DNA from: Nannocystis punicea
GTDB taxonomy: Bacteria > Myxococcota_A > Polyangia > Nannocystales > Nannocystaceae
DNA: 64,000 nucleotides
Direction: 5' to 3'
Assembly (NCBI RefSeq): GCF_026965555.1
Contig: NZ_CP114040.1
Span: 10,266,001-10,330,000, forward strand
The first letter of the stretch is position 1. Each line of letters begins with the position of its first letter. Under the pieces are notes generated by a model. That model worked only from the letters and a program-made list of their open reading frames with translations, did not search any database and was not told where the DNA came from. The translations under genes and the position numbers were made by a program. Shown in pieces: positions 55,236-63,865 of this stretch.

Positions 55236-55507
55236 GCACGTCTCTTCGGCCGGGTGAATCGAAGACCGGCGAAGCTCGGACCGCGTGACCGTCGCCGGCG
55301 CCTCGCCGATCCGCGCGAGCTACACATGTCCCTTCGGACACATCGCGCCTCCGTCGCGGCAGTCTCGCCGATTCGCGTGAGCGCTACATGTCCCCTCGGC
55401 CACCTCGCGTCACCGTCGCCGTCGCCTCGCCGATTGCGCGGACGCCACAAATGTCCCTTCGGACACCTCGCATCACCGGCGCCGCCGTATATGTCCCTTC
55501 GGCCACC
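55236..55507. repeat. Imperfect tandem repeat array (about 45-85 base units) between P450 and MYXO-CTERM gene
   Basis: About five degenerate units begin near 55236, 55321, 55383, 55443 and 55487. Each has a core like ATGTCCCTTCGGMCACCTCG followed by CACCGTCGCCG and CCTCGCCGATT. The last unit runs into the 3' end of the leftward gene at 55508, where the CCGTCGCC part encodes the Arg-rich tail and stop. The array seems built from copies of that gene end plus its hairpin core. No spacer diversity of the CRISPR kind exists. Confidence 0.7.
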
Positions 55508-56431
55508 TCACCGTCGCCGGCGCCACGCCAACCCGGCGATCACCAGCCCGAACAGGCCCGCCCCATCGCCCCCGCCGCCGCGGCAACCGCAGCCCTCCTT
55601 GCCCGTGTCCGTGGCCCCGCCGTCCGTACTCGCCCCGCCGCTCGTGGTGGTGTCCGGTGCCTCGCTCGGCCAGCTGTCGGCCGAGCTGATCTCCGACGTC
55701 GACTCGCTGTCACTCGTCGAAGTCGTCGACTCTCCGCTCGTCGCCTCGCCCGTCGTCGTCGGCAGCCCCGTGCTCGTCGCCTCGCCCGTCGTCGATTCGC
55801 CGCCCGTGTCGCTCGTGGTCGTCCCGGGCTCGCCGGTCGTCTCCCCGGTCGTCGACTCCCCGCCCGTCGTCTCCTCGCCGACCGGCGCCGGCGGCTCGTA
55901 CGTGCTGCCCGGCTCCACCAATGTGATGACCATGCGGACCTCGGTCGGCATGTACAGCGCCGCCGTCTCGGGCCCGACGTTGTCGGCCGACGGCTTGCCG
56001 TTCATCGTGTCCTTGAGGATGCACGCGAACTTGTTGACGCCCTGCGTCCAGTCGACGAACTCGTTCGGCGGCGACCAGAACTGCGCGAACGTCGACTCCC
56101 ACTCGTACACCCCGACCTCGGTGTACGTCGGCGACTGCAGCGTGCACGCGTAGGTCGGGTTGGCCTCGAAGCACACCTGGAACCGGGTCTCCTGCGTCGT
56201 CGGCTTGGTCAGCACCTCGAGGTGGACCCACACCGAGCCCTGCGTCCAGTCGATCGGGCTCGTCCAGTCCTCCGGCACTCCCATCATCGGCGTCACGCGG
56301 TAATGCGAATCAGCCAGGTCGGGCGCGTGCACCCACGTCTCGTCCATCACCACCAATTGCCCGGCCCGCGCCTCCCAGCCCGCCGCCGCGACGAACAGCC
56401 CCACCGCGACCGCCAGTCCCTTCGTCCTCAT
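55508..56431 (-). CDS. Secreted protein with Thr/Ser/Glu linker and MYXO-CTERM tail
   Basis: A 307-residue exported protein with signal peptide ending GWEARAG. The N-terminal domain (about 25-175) is beta-rich with three Cys (VCFEANP, YACTLQ, FACILKD) and repeated WTQG/W.SP motifs (PIDWTQGSVW, FVDWTQGVNKF), recalling a jelly-roll-like binding fold I cannot name. A low-complexity linker of Thr/Ser/Gly/Glu (about 180-275) follows, then GKEGCGCRGGGGDG, a hydrophobic helix and WRRRR, the MYXO-CTERM sorting signal. The stop lies inside the last unit of the downstream tandem repeat. Confidence 0.75.
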   Translation of the reverse strand: MRTKGLAVAVGLFVAAAGWEARAGQLVVMDETWVHAPDLADSHYRVTPMMGVPEDWTSPIDWTQGSVWVHLEVLTKPTTQETRFQVCFEANPTYACTLQSPTYTEVGVYEWESTFAQFWSPPNEFVDWTQGVNKFACILKDTMNGKPSADNVGPETAALYMPTEVRMVITLVEPGSTYEPPAPVGEETTGGESTTGETTGEPGTTTSDTGGESTTGEATSTGLPTTTGEATSGESTTSTSDSESTSEISSADSWPSEAPDTTTSGGASTDGGATDTGKEGCGCRGGGGDGAGLFGLVIAGLAWRRRR

Positions 56432-56555
56432 GCGGGCCAAAATATCGGCCTCGACGGACCGCAGCCACGGCGATCGGCGTGCGACCGGACGGGGCCGCGG
56501 CCCCGACGCGTGGGGGCGGCGATCGACTCGGCGATCGCCGGACCCGCATGCGCGC

Positions 56556-57560
56556 TCACACGCGCTTGTACGTCAGCGCGTACTTGAGCGGGTTCGGCAG
56601 CCGCTCGGACGTGATCGTCACGCTCATCGTCAGCTTCGCGCCCGACTCGTCGAGCGTGAACGTGCTGCGGCGCCCGCCGTCGTCGGCCTTGTAGTCCATC
56701 ACCAGGCGGCCCTTGACCAGCGAGAACGCGACCGTGAGCGGGCTGCCGCTGTCGCTGGTCCACGCCACCGGCGGCCCGCCGATCGTCCCCGAGATCGTGC
56801 GCCCCGCCGCGAACGTCGCGGTCACCTTGGTGCCGTCGACCACGAACGTCATCTGATCGCGGATCGGGTTGGCCTCGGTCAAGCGCTTGCGGCCGATCCC
56901 GCGGATCAGCGCGTTCAGCTGCTGCACCGCCGTCTCGATCGCGTCGGTGAGGTTGGTGCGCTGCGCCTCGCCGCCGGCGTAGCGGAACGTCCCCGCGAAG
57001 CGCGCCTGGTCCGGCTGGGCCGGCGCCGCCGGGGCCGGTGCGGGCGTCGGCGTGGCCACGGGCGCGGGCGTCGGCGCGGGCGCAGGCGTCGGTGCGGGGC
57101 TGTCCGCAGGGACAGGTGCATCGGGGGCCGCCGGCGTCGGTGACTTGTCCTTCGGGACAGGTTGCGCCTCGGCCGTCGGCTTGGCCTTCTTCGCCGCCGC
57201 CTTCTCGCCCCCCGACTTGGCCTCGGTCCCGGCCGGCTTCGCCGCCTCGCCTTCCGCCATCGCGCTGGCCGGCTTCGCAGCTTCGCCCCCCGCCACGGCC
57301 TCGTCCCCCGCCACAGCCTCGCCCGGCGCCGCCACACCCGGCTCGGCCGGCGCCGCCGTCGGCTGCGCCAGCGCGATCACCGGCTCCGCCTTCGCCTCGT
57401 CTGCCGCGACCTCGGCCTTCGTCTCCTTCGCGTCCTCGGCGAACGGATCGTCGAACTCCTCGGGGGCCGCCGGCGCCGGCTCCGGCGGGGCCTCTTCACC
57501 GCATCCGACGGCGAGGACGGTCGCGCACAACAGGGCCCTGCGGAGCTGAACGGCGAGCAT
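56556..57560 (-). CDS. Lipoprotein with long Ala/Pro-rich linker and small C-terminal domain
   Basis: A 334-residue product with lipoprotein signal ending VLAVGC. A low-complexity region of about 165 residues, rich in Ala, Pro, Glu and Lys, forms an extended linker that includes PAPTPAPAPTPAP. The C-terminal 140 residues form a folded domain, from RFAGTFRYAGGEAQR to NPLKYALTYKRV, with alternating beta strands and a helix (DAIETAVQQLNALIRGIG). I do not recognise the family. The linker-coding DNA contains two TGTCC/GGACA hairpins (57100-57161). ATG 57572 is an alternative start; GGTGG favours 57560. Confidence 0.65.
   Translation of the reverse strand: MLAVQLRRALLCATVLAVGCGEEAPPEPAPAAPEEFDDPFAEDAKETKAEVAADEAKAEPVIALAQPTAAPAEPGVAAPGEAVAGDEAVAGGEAAKPASAMAEGEAAKPAGTEAKSGGEKAAAKKAKPTAEAQPVPKDKSPTPAAPDAPVPADSPAPTPAPAPTPAPVATPTPAPAPAAPAQPDQARFAGTFRYAGGEAQRTNLTDAIETAVQQLNALIRGIGRKRLTEANPIRDQMTFVVDGTKVTATFAAGRTISGTIGGPPVAWTSDSGSPLTVAFSLVKGRLVMDYKADDGGRRSTFTLDESGAKLTMSVTITSERLPNPLKYALTYKRV
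57100..57161. repeat. Two TGTCC/GGACA hairpins inside a coding region
   Basis: CTGTCC-GCAG-GGACAG (57100-57115) and TGTCC-TTCG-GGACA (57146-57159, extendable by two pairs) lie 30 bases apart in the linker-coding part of the lipoprotein gene. They keep the reading frame and encode ordinary linker residues. Confidence 0.65.
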
Positions 57561-57626
57561 TGTCGCCACCATACAGCGAACCCGCGATTCGTGTCACCCG
57601 ATCCGGCGGTCCGCCGTGCGCGGGCT

Positions 57627-59033
57627 CTAGCGCCCGGGGGTCGCCGTGATTTCCTTCTTCGCCAGCCAGGGGTTCGAGTCCCCCGGATGCACGCTCTGAA
57701 TCGTCTCGCCGATCGCCGTCGAATCGGCGGCCTGGGCCAGCGCCAGGATGCTCTCGTGGTCGCGCAGCCAGATCCCCTCGAGCGCGCCCGCCGACGGATC
57801 GAACACCGGCAAGAACACGGTGAGCGGCCCGCTGCGCCCGCGGATCGGCACCTCCGGCGCTTGCACGAAGCTCACCGGCCCGCGGATCCGCGAGCGCGTC
57901 GTCTCCGACACCACGATCGGGCTCGCCAGCTGCTTCGTCAGCGCCTCGAGCCGCGACGCCACGTTGACCACGTCGCCGATCGCAGTGTACTCGCGGCGGC
58001 GCGGCGAGCCGATGTCGCCGACGATCACGCGCCCGCTGTGCAGCCCGACCCCGATCTTCAGCGGCGGCACCCCTGCGCCCTCGCGGCTGAGGTTGAAGCG
58101 GTGCAGCGCCTCTTGCATGTGCAGCGCGCACCACATCGCCCGGTCGGCGTGGTCGGCCTGTTCGATGGGCGCGCCGAAGTACGCCATGATCCCGTCGCCC
58201 ATGAACTTGTCGAGCGTCCCGCCGGCCGCGAAGATCACGTCGACCATGCAGGTCAAATAATCATTGAGCAGGCGGACCACCGCCTCGCTCGGCATCGACT
58301 CGGCGAGGCTCGTGAACCCGCGGATGTCGCTGAACAGCACCGTCAGCTCGCGCGACTCGCCGAGCGCCTGCTGCTCGCGCGCCTGGCTGAGCAGCTCGGC
58401 CACCGCCGGCGAGAAGTACCGGCCCATCCGATCGAGTCGCAGCTGGTCGCGCGCCGTCGTCTCGATCAGGAAGCGGAACCGGCCCATCAGATAGGCGCAG
58501 GTCGCCGCCACCAGCGACAGCAGCAGCACCGTCGCCACCATCGCCCCCACGGTCACCCCGGCCGTCACCTGCAGCACGATCTCGAGCGCGCTGCCGACCA
58601 CCGCGCACGCGATCACCAGCGACCGCTGCAGCGTGATCGCCGACAGGATGATGAACAGCGCGAACACCCCGACCGCGAACCCGGCCGTGCCCGCCGCCGA
58701 GCCGGTGCCCATCGTGCTGTAGAGCAGGACGAAGATGAACGGCACGTCGACCAGCGCGATCGCCATGCCGAGTAGGGACCCGCGCCCGCCGAGGCGCCGG
58801 CCGCCGACGAACAGAGAACCGGCCACGAACCAGTAGCCGGCCACAATCCACACCCCGCCCGCGCCCCACTCCGCCTGCCGCAGCAGCAGGTCGAGCACCA
58901 TGTAGAGCGCGAGCAGCCCGCTGGCGCCGGCGAAGCGGATGGCATTGACCCGGCGGACGCTCTGCTCCTGCTCCCGGCCGATCGCCGAGGCCATCGCGCT
59001 CTTCTGCCGCTTGCCGAGCCGTGACCAGATCAT
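57627..59033 (-). CDS. Membrane class III adenylate/guanylate cyclase
   Basis: A protein of about 468 residues with six hydrophobic segments in the first 200 residues, a short HAMP-less linker and a class III nucleotidyl cyclase domain (about 215-400). The catalytic part has TVLFSDIRGFTSLAE with the first metal Asp, FMGDGIMAYFGAP with the second, and YTAIGDVVNVASRLE with the transition-state Asn/Arg segment. It should make cAMP; substrate specificity is uncertain. The start is ambiguous: ATG 59033 or GTG 59096, which would add 21 residues. No downstream effector gene is next to it. Confidence 0.88.
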   Translation of the reverse strand: MIWSRLGKRQKSAMASAIGREQEQSVRRVNAIRFAGASGLLALYMVLDLLLRQAEWGAGGVWIVAGYWFVAGSLFVGGRRLGGRGSLLGMAIALVDVPFIFVLLYSTMGTGSAAGTAGFAVGVFALFIILSAITLQRSLVIACAVVGSALEIVLQVTAGVTVGAMVATVLLLSLVAATCAYLMGRFRFLIETTARDQLRLDRMGRYFSPAVAELLSQAREQQALGESRELTVLFSDIRGFTSLAESMPSEAVVRLLNDYLTCMVDVIFAAGGTLDKFMGDGIMAYFGAPIEQADHADRAMWCALHMQEALHRFNLSREGAGVPPLKIGVGLHSGRVIVGDIGSPRRREYTAIGDVVNVASRLEALTKQLASPIVVSETTRSRIRGPVSFVQAPEVPIRGRSGPLTVFLPVFDPSAGALEGIWLRDHESILALAQAADSTAIGETIQSVHPGDSNPWLAKKEITATPGR

Positions 59034-59177
59034 GGCAGCCGCCGCGGATGATACGCCGACGGTCCACGCCTCGATCGAAAGTCTTTGCTCGCGCACCCGC
59101 CCGGGCTCCGGTCAAGGTTGTGTAAAAGCCCACACCGGCCTGCGGCGAGCTCGCCGCCTCGCGCGTAGCGTGCAGGC

Positions 59178-60362
59178 ATGCGTCACCGCCCCATGGAAGT
59201 CCTCGCCGCCAGCGCCATCGCCGTCTGCTGCCTCGCCCTGGCGATTCACCCCACGCTCCGCAGCCCCGCCGAGGTCGTCCCGGCGCCCGAGGTGACGACG
59301 ACCCAGCTCCAGGTCGCGTCGCCGGTGCAAGCACCCGCGGCCACGCGCCCCCGGATCGATGTCGTCTTCGTCCTCGACACCACCGGCAGCATGTCGGGGC
59401 TCATCGAGGGCGCGAAGCAGAAGATCTGGGCGATCGCCAACCGCCTCGCCTCGGGCGAGCCGCGACCCGACCTGCGGATCGGCCTCGTCGCGTATCGCGA
59501 CAACGGTGACGAATACGTCACAAAGCGGTTCGACTTCTCGGGCGACATGGACGCTGTCTACGCCGAGCTGCTCGGCTACGAGGTCGGCGGCGGCGGCGAC
59601 CATGCCGAGCACGTCGGCCGCGGCCTCGAGGACGCGCTCGACCGCATGCAGTGGAGCGACGGCGACAAGGTCCTGAAGCTCGTCTTCCTGGTCGGCGACG
59701 CCCCGCCGCACGACGACTACCAGGACTCGCCGACCACGGCCGAGCTGGCCAAGCGGGCCGCCCAGCGCGGGATCGTCATCAACACAGTGCAGTGCGGCCT
59801 CTCGCCCGAGGCCGAGGTCGCGTGGCGCAGGATCGCCGGCGCCACCAACGGCGAGTACAGCCAGATCGCCCAGAACGGCGGCGTCGTCGCCGTCGCCACC
59901 CCCTACGACGGCCGCCTGCAGGAGCTCAATAACCAGCTCTCGGCCACCGTGCTGACCTGGGGCAGCCACGGCGACAAGCTCAACGCGGCGGTCAAGCTCG
60001 GCCACCGGACGGCCATGTCGGCCAGCGCCGCCGCCGAGGCCGCCAGCTACAGCGCCAGGATCGGGCGCATGAACAGCGAGGACCTGCTCGGCGCGCTCGA
60101 CGGCGGCCAGGCGCTGACCGACATCCCGACCGACCAGCTGCCCGACGCCATGCAGAAGATGACGTTCGAGCAGCAGGTCGCGCACGTCGCCGAGGCTCGC
60201 CGCCAGCGCGCCGCCGTGAACGAGCAGATCCGCGAGCTCTCGGTCCAGCGCGACGCCTACCTCCGCAACGCCGAGCCGGCCGCCGGCGCCGGCGCCGGCT
60301 TCGACGCCACGGTCACCGCCACCCTGCGCCGCCAGGCCGAGTCGATCGGCGTCTCGTACTGA
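59178..60362 (+). CDS. Exported von Willebrand factor A domain protein
   Basis: A 394-residue protein with an N-terminal hydrophobic segment (about 8-26) acting as signal anchor. The vWA domain (about 60-245) keeps the MIDAS metal site: DTTGSMS near 67, GLVAYRDNGDE with later Thr/Asp ligands, and FLVGDAPPHDDY near 176. The C-terminal third is helical, Ala- and Gln-rich, and includes a coiled-coil-like MTFEQQVAHVAEARRQRAAVNEQIRE region. vWA proteins of this kind bind partners through a divalent metal. It is divergent from the cyclase gene. Confidence 0.85.
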   Translation: MRHRPMEVLAASAIAVCCLALAIHPTLRSPAEVVPAPEVTTTQLQVASPVQAPAATRPRIDVVFVLDTTGSMSGLIEGAKQKIWAIANRLASGEPRPDLRIGLVAYRDNGDEYVTKRFDFSGDMDAVYAELLGYEVGGGGDHAEHVGRGLEDALDRMQWSDGDKVLKLVFLVGDAPPHDDYQDSPTTAELAKRAAQRGIVINTVQCGLSPEAEVAWRRIAGATNGEYSQIAQNGGVVAVATPYDGRLQELNNQLSATVLTWGSHGDKLNAAVKLGHRTAMSASAAAEAASYSARIGRMNSEDLLGALDGGQALTDIPTDQLPDAMQKMTFEQQVAHVAEARRQRAAVNEQIRELSVQRDAYLRNAEPAAGAGAGFDATVTATLRRQAESIGVSY

Positions 60363-60391
60363 TCCTCATACAATATACAATGTCTTTACAA

Positions 60392-60411
60392 ACATGTCCA
60401 AAAAGACATGT
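60392..60411. repeat. ACATGTC/GACATGT hairpin after the vWA gene
   Basis: ACATGTC (60392-60398) pairs with GACATGT (60405-60411) around CAAAAA, and another TGTCC copy follows. It lies 30 bases after the vWA stop. The rest of the gap to 60615 shows no gene; it probably holds the OmpA-like gene promoter. Confidence 0.5.
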
Positions 60412-60615
60412 CCAAAGACACATCCGATGGAGAGCGGACGACCGGGCGGCCCGCCTCTCTGTCCCGAGAACATTTTTGTCATGATTAAAAGAACTGGCCG
60501 CCCCACGCGCAGCCGTGGCGGGCGGACGGGCGCACGCCGGGCGGGCGCGGCTCGTCGCTCGCGGATCAGCACGCCCGGCTTGACGGTCGCGCGCGCTCGC
60601 CAATCCTGCGGGCCC

Positions 60616-61203
60616 ATGAGAGCCGTCCATGTGTCCCTCTGTGTAATTCTGGCGTCCGCGGCGGGCTGCCACAAGACCTCGGCCGACCGCCCGGTCGAGC
60701 ACCCCGAGGACGTCGCCGAGCGCGTCGACGAGGCGCTGATCGCCGAGGCCGAGGAGCGGGAGGCCTTGCCGCCGGCGGCCGCCGTCGAGGCCGAGCCCGC
60801 GAGCGAGCGGCCCCTCGAGATCACCGGCGTGTTCATCGACGTCCCGCTCGCCACCGCCTGCGGGATCCCGCTGTCGCCGGAGGCCTACTTCGAGTTCGAC
60901 GTGGCCGCGCTCGAGCCCGAGGACAACATCCTGCTGCGGCGCGTCGCCGAGTGCCTCACCACCGGGCCGCTGCGCGACCGCAAGGTCGAGCTGCGCGGCC
61001 ACACGCCTGGGGGCCGCGACACGTACGACGACAAGGTCGGCATGTCGCGCGCCGATTCGGTCAGCGAGTTCCTCGCCACGCAGGGCGTCGACCCCGAGAG
61101 CATCGTCGTCCGCCCCGCTGGTGAGGCCGGCGCCGCGCCCGATGCACCGAGTGATTGGCCCTACGAGCGTCGCGTCGACGTCGTCTTGCTGCCGGTCGAT
61201 TGA
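60616..61203 (+). CDS. OmpA-like lipoprotein
   Basis: A 195-residue protein starting at ATG 60616 with a lipoprotein signal ending LASAAGC. The C-terminal OmpA domain (about 85-190) has YFEFDVAALEPEDNILLRRVAECL, VELRGHTPGGRDTYDDKVGMSRADSV and YERRVDVVLLP. It lacks the exact NxxLSxxRA spelling of peptidoglycan-binding members (here DKVGMSRADSV), but keeps the fold pattern. It is probably anchored in the outer membrane and bound to peptidoglycan. A longer open frame upstream has no motif support. Confidence 0.85.
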   Translation: MRAVHVSLCVILASAAGCHKTSADRPVEHPEDVAERVDEALIAEAEEREALPPAAAVEAEPASERPLEITGVFIDVPLATACGIPLSPEAYFEFDVAALEPEDNILLRRVAECLTTGPLRDRKVELRGHTPGGRDTYDDKVGMSRADSVSEFLATQGVDPESIVVRPAGEAGAAPDAPSDWPYERRVDVVLLPVD

Positions 61204-61277
61204 CGTCGCGGCGAGCGCCGCCGCTTGCCCGCGCCCTGACCATGAACAAGACTTGTGGCGCGGAGGTAATCAATCCG

Positions 61278-62120
61278 ATGACCCGGCGCAGACTACCCAT
61301 CGAGGACGGATTTCGTCACCCAGGCGATTTCGGCCAGGGACCGCGTTTCCCCCTGGGATTCGCGGAATCTCGGGCCCCCCTCGCCGACGCCTCGTACCAG
61401 GGCTACGGCGCGTACGCCACGCTCGACGGCACGCGCGTCGACGAATCGGAGTACGCCGAGCTCGACTATACCGGCCTCGAGCTCGAGCCCGAGCTGACCC
61501 CACCCGACCACACCGGCCGCGGGCCGCGCGGCTACCGTCGCTCCGACGAGTCGATCCGCGACGACCTGCACGTCATCCTCACGGCGCACGACGAGATCGA
61601 CGCCAGCGACGTCGAGGTCCTCGTCGAGCGCGGCGAGGTCCTCCTGCGCGGCCGAGTCCGACGCCGCGCGACCAAGCGGCTGATCGAGGACATCGCCTAC
61701 CAGATCGCCGGCGTCCGCGACGTCACCAACCTGCTGCGGATCGGCCCGCACGCGCTCGCCCCTCGGACGGAGCCCGAGCAGTTCGCCGACGACAACGTCG
61801 AGAGCAAGCCCCGCAGCACCCGCAAGGACGACCACCCCTCGCGTCGCGACGCGTGGATCAGCGAGCACCTGCGCGACCGCGGCTCCTCGCAGGACGCGGC
61901 CCTCCGCGCCATCGAGCGTCGCGACCTGCGCAGCCACGACTACACCGGCCCGCGCGACACCTCGGCCGACGAACGCGTCGCCGCCCCCGAGCGGCCCCTC
62001 ATCGTCCCCGATCCGCGCTGGCCCGCGCCCGAGCCCGTCGACGAGCAGGTCGAGCTCGACAACAAGGACCTCGACGCCGAGGAGCTCAAGCTCGAGGACA
62101 TCGACCAGGACGAGACCTGA
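61278..62120 (+). CDS. BON-domain protein
   Basis: A 280-residue acidic, largely disordered protein with one BON domain (about 85-150): DDLHVILTAHDEIDASDVEVLVERGEVLLRGRV-type strands and RLIEDIAYQIAGVRDVTNLLRI fit the BON fold, which often binds phospholipids or cell-envelope components. The N-terminal region is rich in Gly, Tyr and Asp (YQGYGAYATLDG), and the C-terminal third is charged. No signal peptide is seen. ATG 61278 follows GGAGG at 11 bases; ATG 61242 is an alternative. It is convergent with the propeller lipoprotein gene across a 13-bp hairpin. Confidence 0.8.
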   Translation: MTRRRLPIEDGFRHPGDFGQGPRFPLGFAESRAPLADASYQGYGAYATLDGTRVDESEYAELDYTGLELEPELTPPDHTGRGPRGYRRSDESIRDDLHVILTAHDEIDASDVEVLVERGEVLLRGRVRRRATKRLIEDIAYQIAGVRDVTNLLRIGPHALAPRTEPEQFADDNVESKPRSTRKDDHPSRRDAWISEHLRDRGSSQDAALRAIERRDLRSHDYTGPRDTSADERVAAPERPLIVPDPRWPAPEPVDEQVELDNKDLDAEELKLEDIDQDET

Positions 62121-62128
62121 TGTGGCCC

Positions 62129-62158
62129 TTCGGGCATGCTCTCTCGAGCATGCCCGAA
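62129..62158. repeat. 13-bp hairpin between convergent genes
   Basis: TTCGGGCATGCTC (62129-62141) pairs perfectly with 62146-62158 around TCTC. An alternative GCCC-TTCG-GGC fold overlaps its left arm. No U-tract follows. A CATGTCC copy lies at 62164. Confidence 0.75.
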
Positions 62159-62174
62159 AAGCCATGTCCGATCG

Positions 62175-63590
62175 TCACGGCCCGTACTTGCGGACCCACA
62201 CGTCGCTGTTGATGTCGGGCGCCACAGTGACGGTCCCCGTCACCACCACCCCGCCGTCGGGCGTGAACGCGACGTCGGTGGCGGAGTCGACCCCGCCGTT
62301 CATGCCGGCGACGACGTCGGTCCAGATCTCGCCGCCGTCCGCGTCGTAACGGCGGATCCACAGGTCGACGTCGTCCTCGCCCACGGCCGTGCCGCCGGCG
62401 GCGACGAAGCCGCCGCCGGCCACCGCCGCGATCGCGGTGGCCTCGTCGCTCTGGCCGAACGCCCCCACGAACGTGTCTGTCCACAGCACCTCCCCGGCGC
62501 CGTCGTACTTGCGCAGCCACGCGTCGGCGAAGCCCCCGCCGGTCTCGACGCGGCCGGCGACGTAGACGACCCCGTCCAGCCCCCAGTCGTTGCCGCTCAC
62601 CCCGCCGTCGACCGTGTCCATCCACCCGGGCGCTCCGTCGGGCCCGTATTGCAGGATCAGGAGGTCGAACCCCTGCGTGTCCGTCGATTCGCGCCCGACC
62701 GCGTAGACGTTGCCCGCGCCGTCGACCGCCACGCCGCTCAGGCTGTCGAGCCCGCCGCTGGCCCCGACGTGCACGCGCGACCAGATCTCGCCGCCGTTCT
62801 CGTCGAACTTGCGCACCAGGCCGTCGGTGTCCTGGGCCTGCTTGATGTTGCCGACCACCACGAAGTCGCTGCCGGCCATCGCGATCGCCGCGCCGGCGAC
62901 CGGCGCGGCGTCGGTGAATTGCCACACCAGCTGACCCGTCGGCGTGCACTTGCTGAGCCAGAACAGACCGGGCTGCCCCTGCGCGATCGTCTGCCGGCCG
63001 ACCGCGACCATGAACCCGCTCGGCTCGGCCGCCAGCCGGATCGCCGAATCGGCGGCGTTGACTCCGCCGTCGTATTGTTGAGTCCACTGGCTGACCCCGC
63101 TCGGGTCGAATTTCTGGATCCGCGCGTCGGGCCCTGCCGCCATGTCGACCACGCTGGCGGCGATGTAGATCTCGCCGGCCGCGTCCACCGCGATCCCCCC
63201 GGCCAGGTCCTCGCCGTTCTTGCTGCCCTCGACGATCGCCGTCCAGCACACCTGCCCCGGCTCCGGCTGTCCTTTGGTACAGGCGGTCGTGCAGCAGTCG
63301 TCGTCGACCTGGTTGCCGTCGTCGCACTCCTCGTCGCCCGAGACGACGCCGTCGCCGCACACCGGCACCGGCGGCTCGCTCGTGCTCGTGGTCGTGAACG
63401 TGGGATCGAGCGTCGGATCTTCCGTGGGATCGGCCGTCGGATCGACCGTGGTCGCGGGGCCGACCGTGGTGGGCCCCACGGTCGTCCCCTCCGTCGTCGT
63501 CGTGCTCTCGCCGTCGCCGCCCGGAGGCGTCGGCTGACAGGCGACGAGCGGCAGCAGAGCGACGACCGGGACGCAGGCAAGCCAATTCAT
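62175..63590 (-). CDS. Beta-propeller lipoprotein with myxobacterial Cys-rich repeat
   Basis: A 471-residue exported protein. The lipobox LPLVAC (Cys18) leads into a Thr/Pro linker. A Cys-rich unit near 78-108 (CGDGVVSGDEECDDGN, then CCTTACTKG) is the myxobacterial disulfide repeat. The rest is a propeller of about seven repeats of the type SGVSQWTQQYDGG, SGFMVAVGRQT, GNVYAVGRES and DAWLRKYDGAGEVLWTDT, related to the SBBP protein at 32164-33672. No C-terminal sorting tail is present. It is probably surface-exposed; the ligand is unknown. The region 63591-63865 upstream shows no gene. Confidence 0.85.
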   Translation of the reverse strand: MNWLACVPVVALLPLVACQPTPPGGDGESTTTTEGTTVGPTTVGPATTVDPTADPTEDPTLDPTFTTTSTSEPPVPVCGDGVVSGDEECDDGNQVDDDCCTTACTKGQPEPGQVCWTAIVEGSKNGEDLAGGIAVDAAGEIYIAASVVDMAAGPDARIQKFDPSGVSQWTQQYDGGVNAADSAIRLAAEPSGFMVAVGRQTIAQGQPGLFWLSKCTPTGQLVWQFTDAAPVAGAAIAMAGSDFVVVGNIKQAQDTDGLVRKFDENGGEIWSRVHVGASGGLDSLSGVAVDGAGNVYAVGRESTDTQGFDLLILQYGPDGAPGWMDTVDGGVSGNDWGLDGVVYVAGRVETGGGFADAWLRKYDGAGEVLWTDTFVGAFGQSDEATAIAAVAGGGFVAAGGTAVGEDDVDLWIRRYDADGGEIWTDVVAGMNGGVDSATDVAFTPDGGVVVTGTVTVAPDINSDVWVRKYGP

Positions 63591-63865
63591 GATCGCCGAC
63601 TTTAGACCACGGCTTTCGCCCGCGAAAGCCGGCCCGGCCGCGCGCTCGCGCCCCCGGACCGCGATCCGGCACCTGCGGCGGACTCAGCGTCCAGGCCCCT
63701 CCGCGCCGCGCCGCCACGCGCTCCGGCTCGCATGTCCGAAAGGTCCGCCGACTGCGCGCCCGTTCGGCCGTCTCGTCGGTCGCCGCCGTCGATCCACGGC
63801 GCCGAGCGCTGCGCCTCGCTGCGGCGCGCTCGCCGACCTGCGGCGCTATACCTCGCCACCCTTTC

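Noticed and set aside
55236..55507. CRISPR array
   Set aside because: Units are adjacent and degenerate, with no unique spacers and no cas genes nearby.
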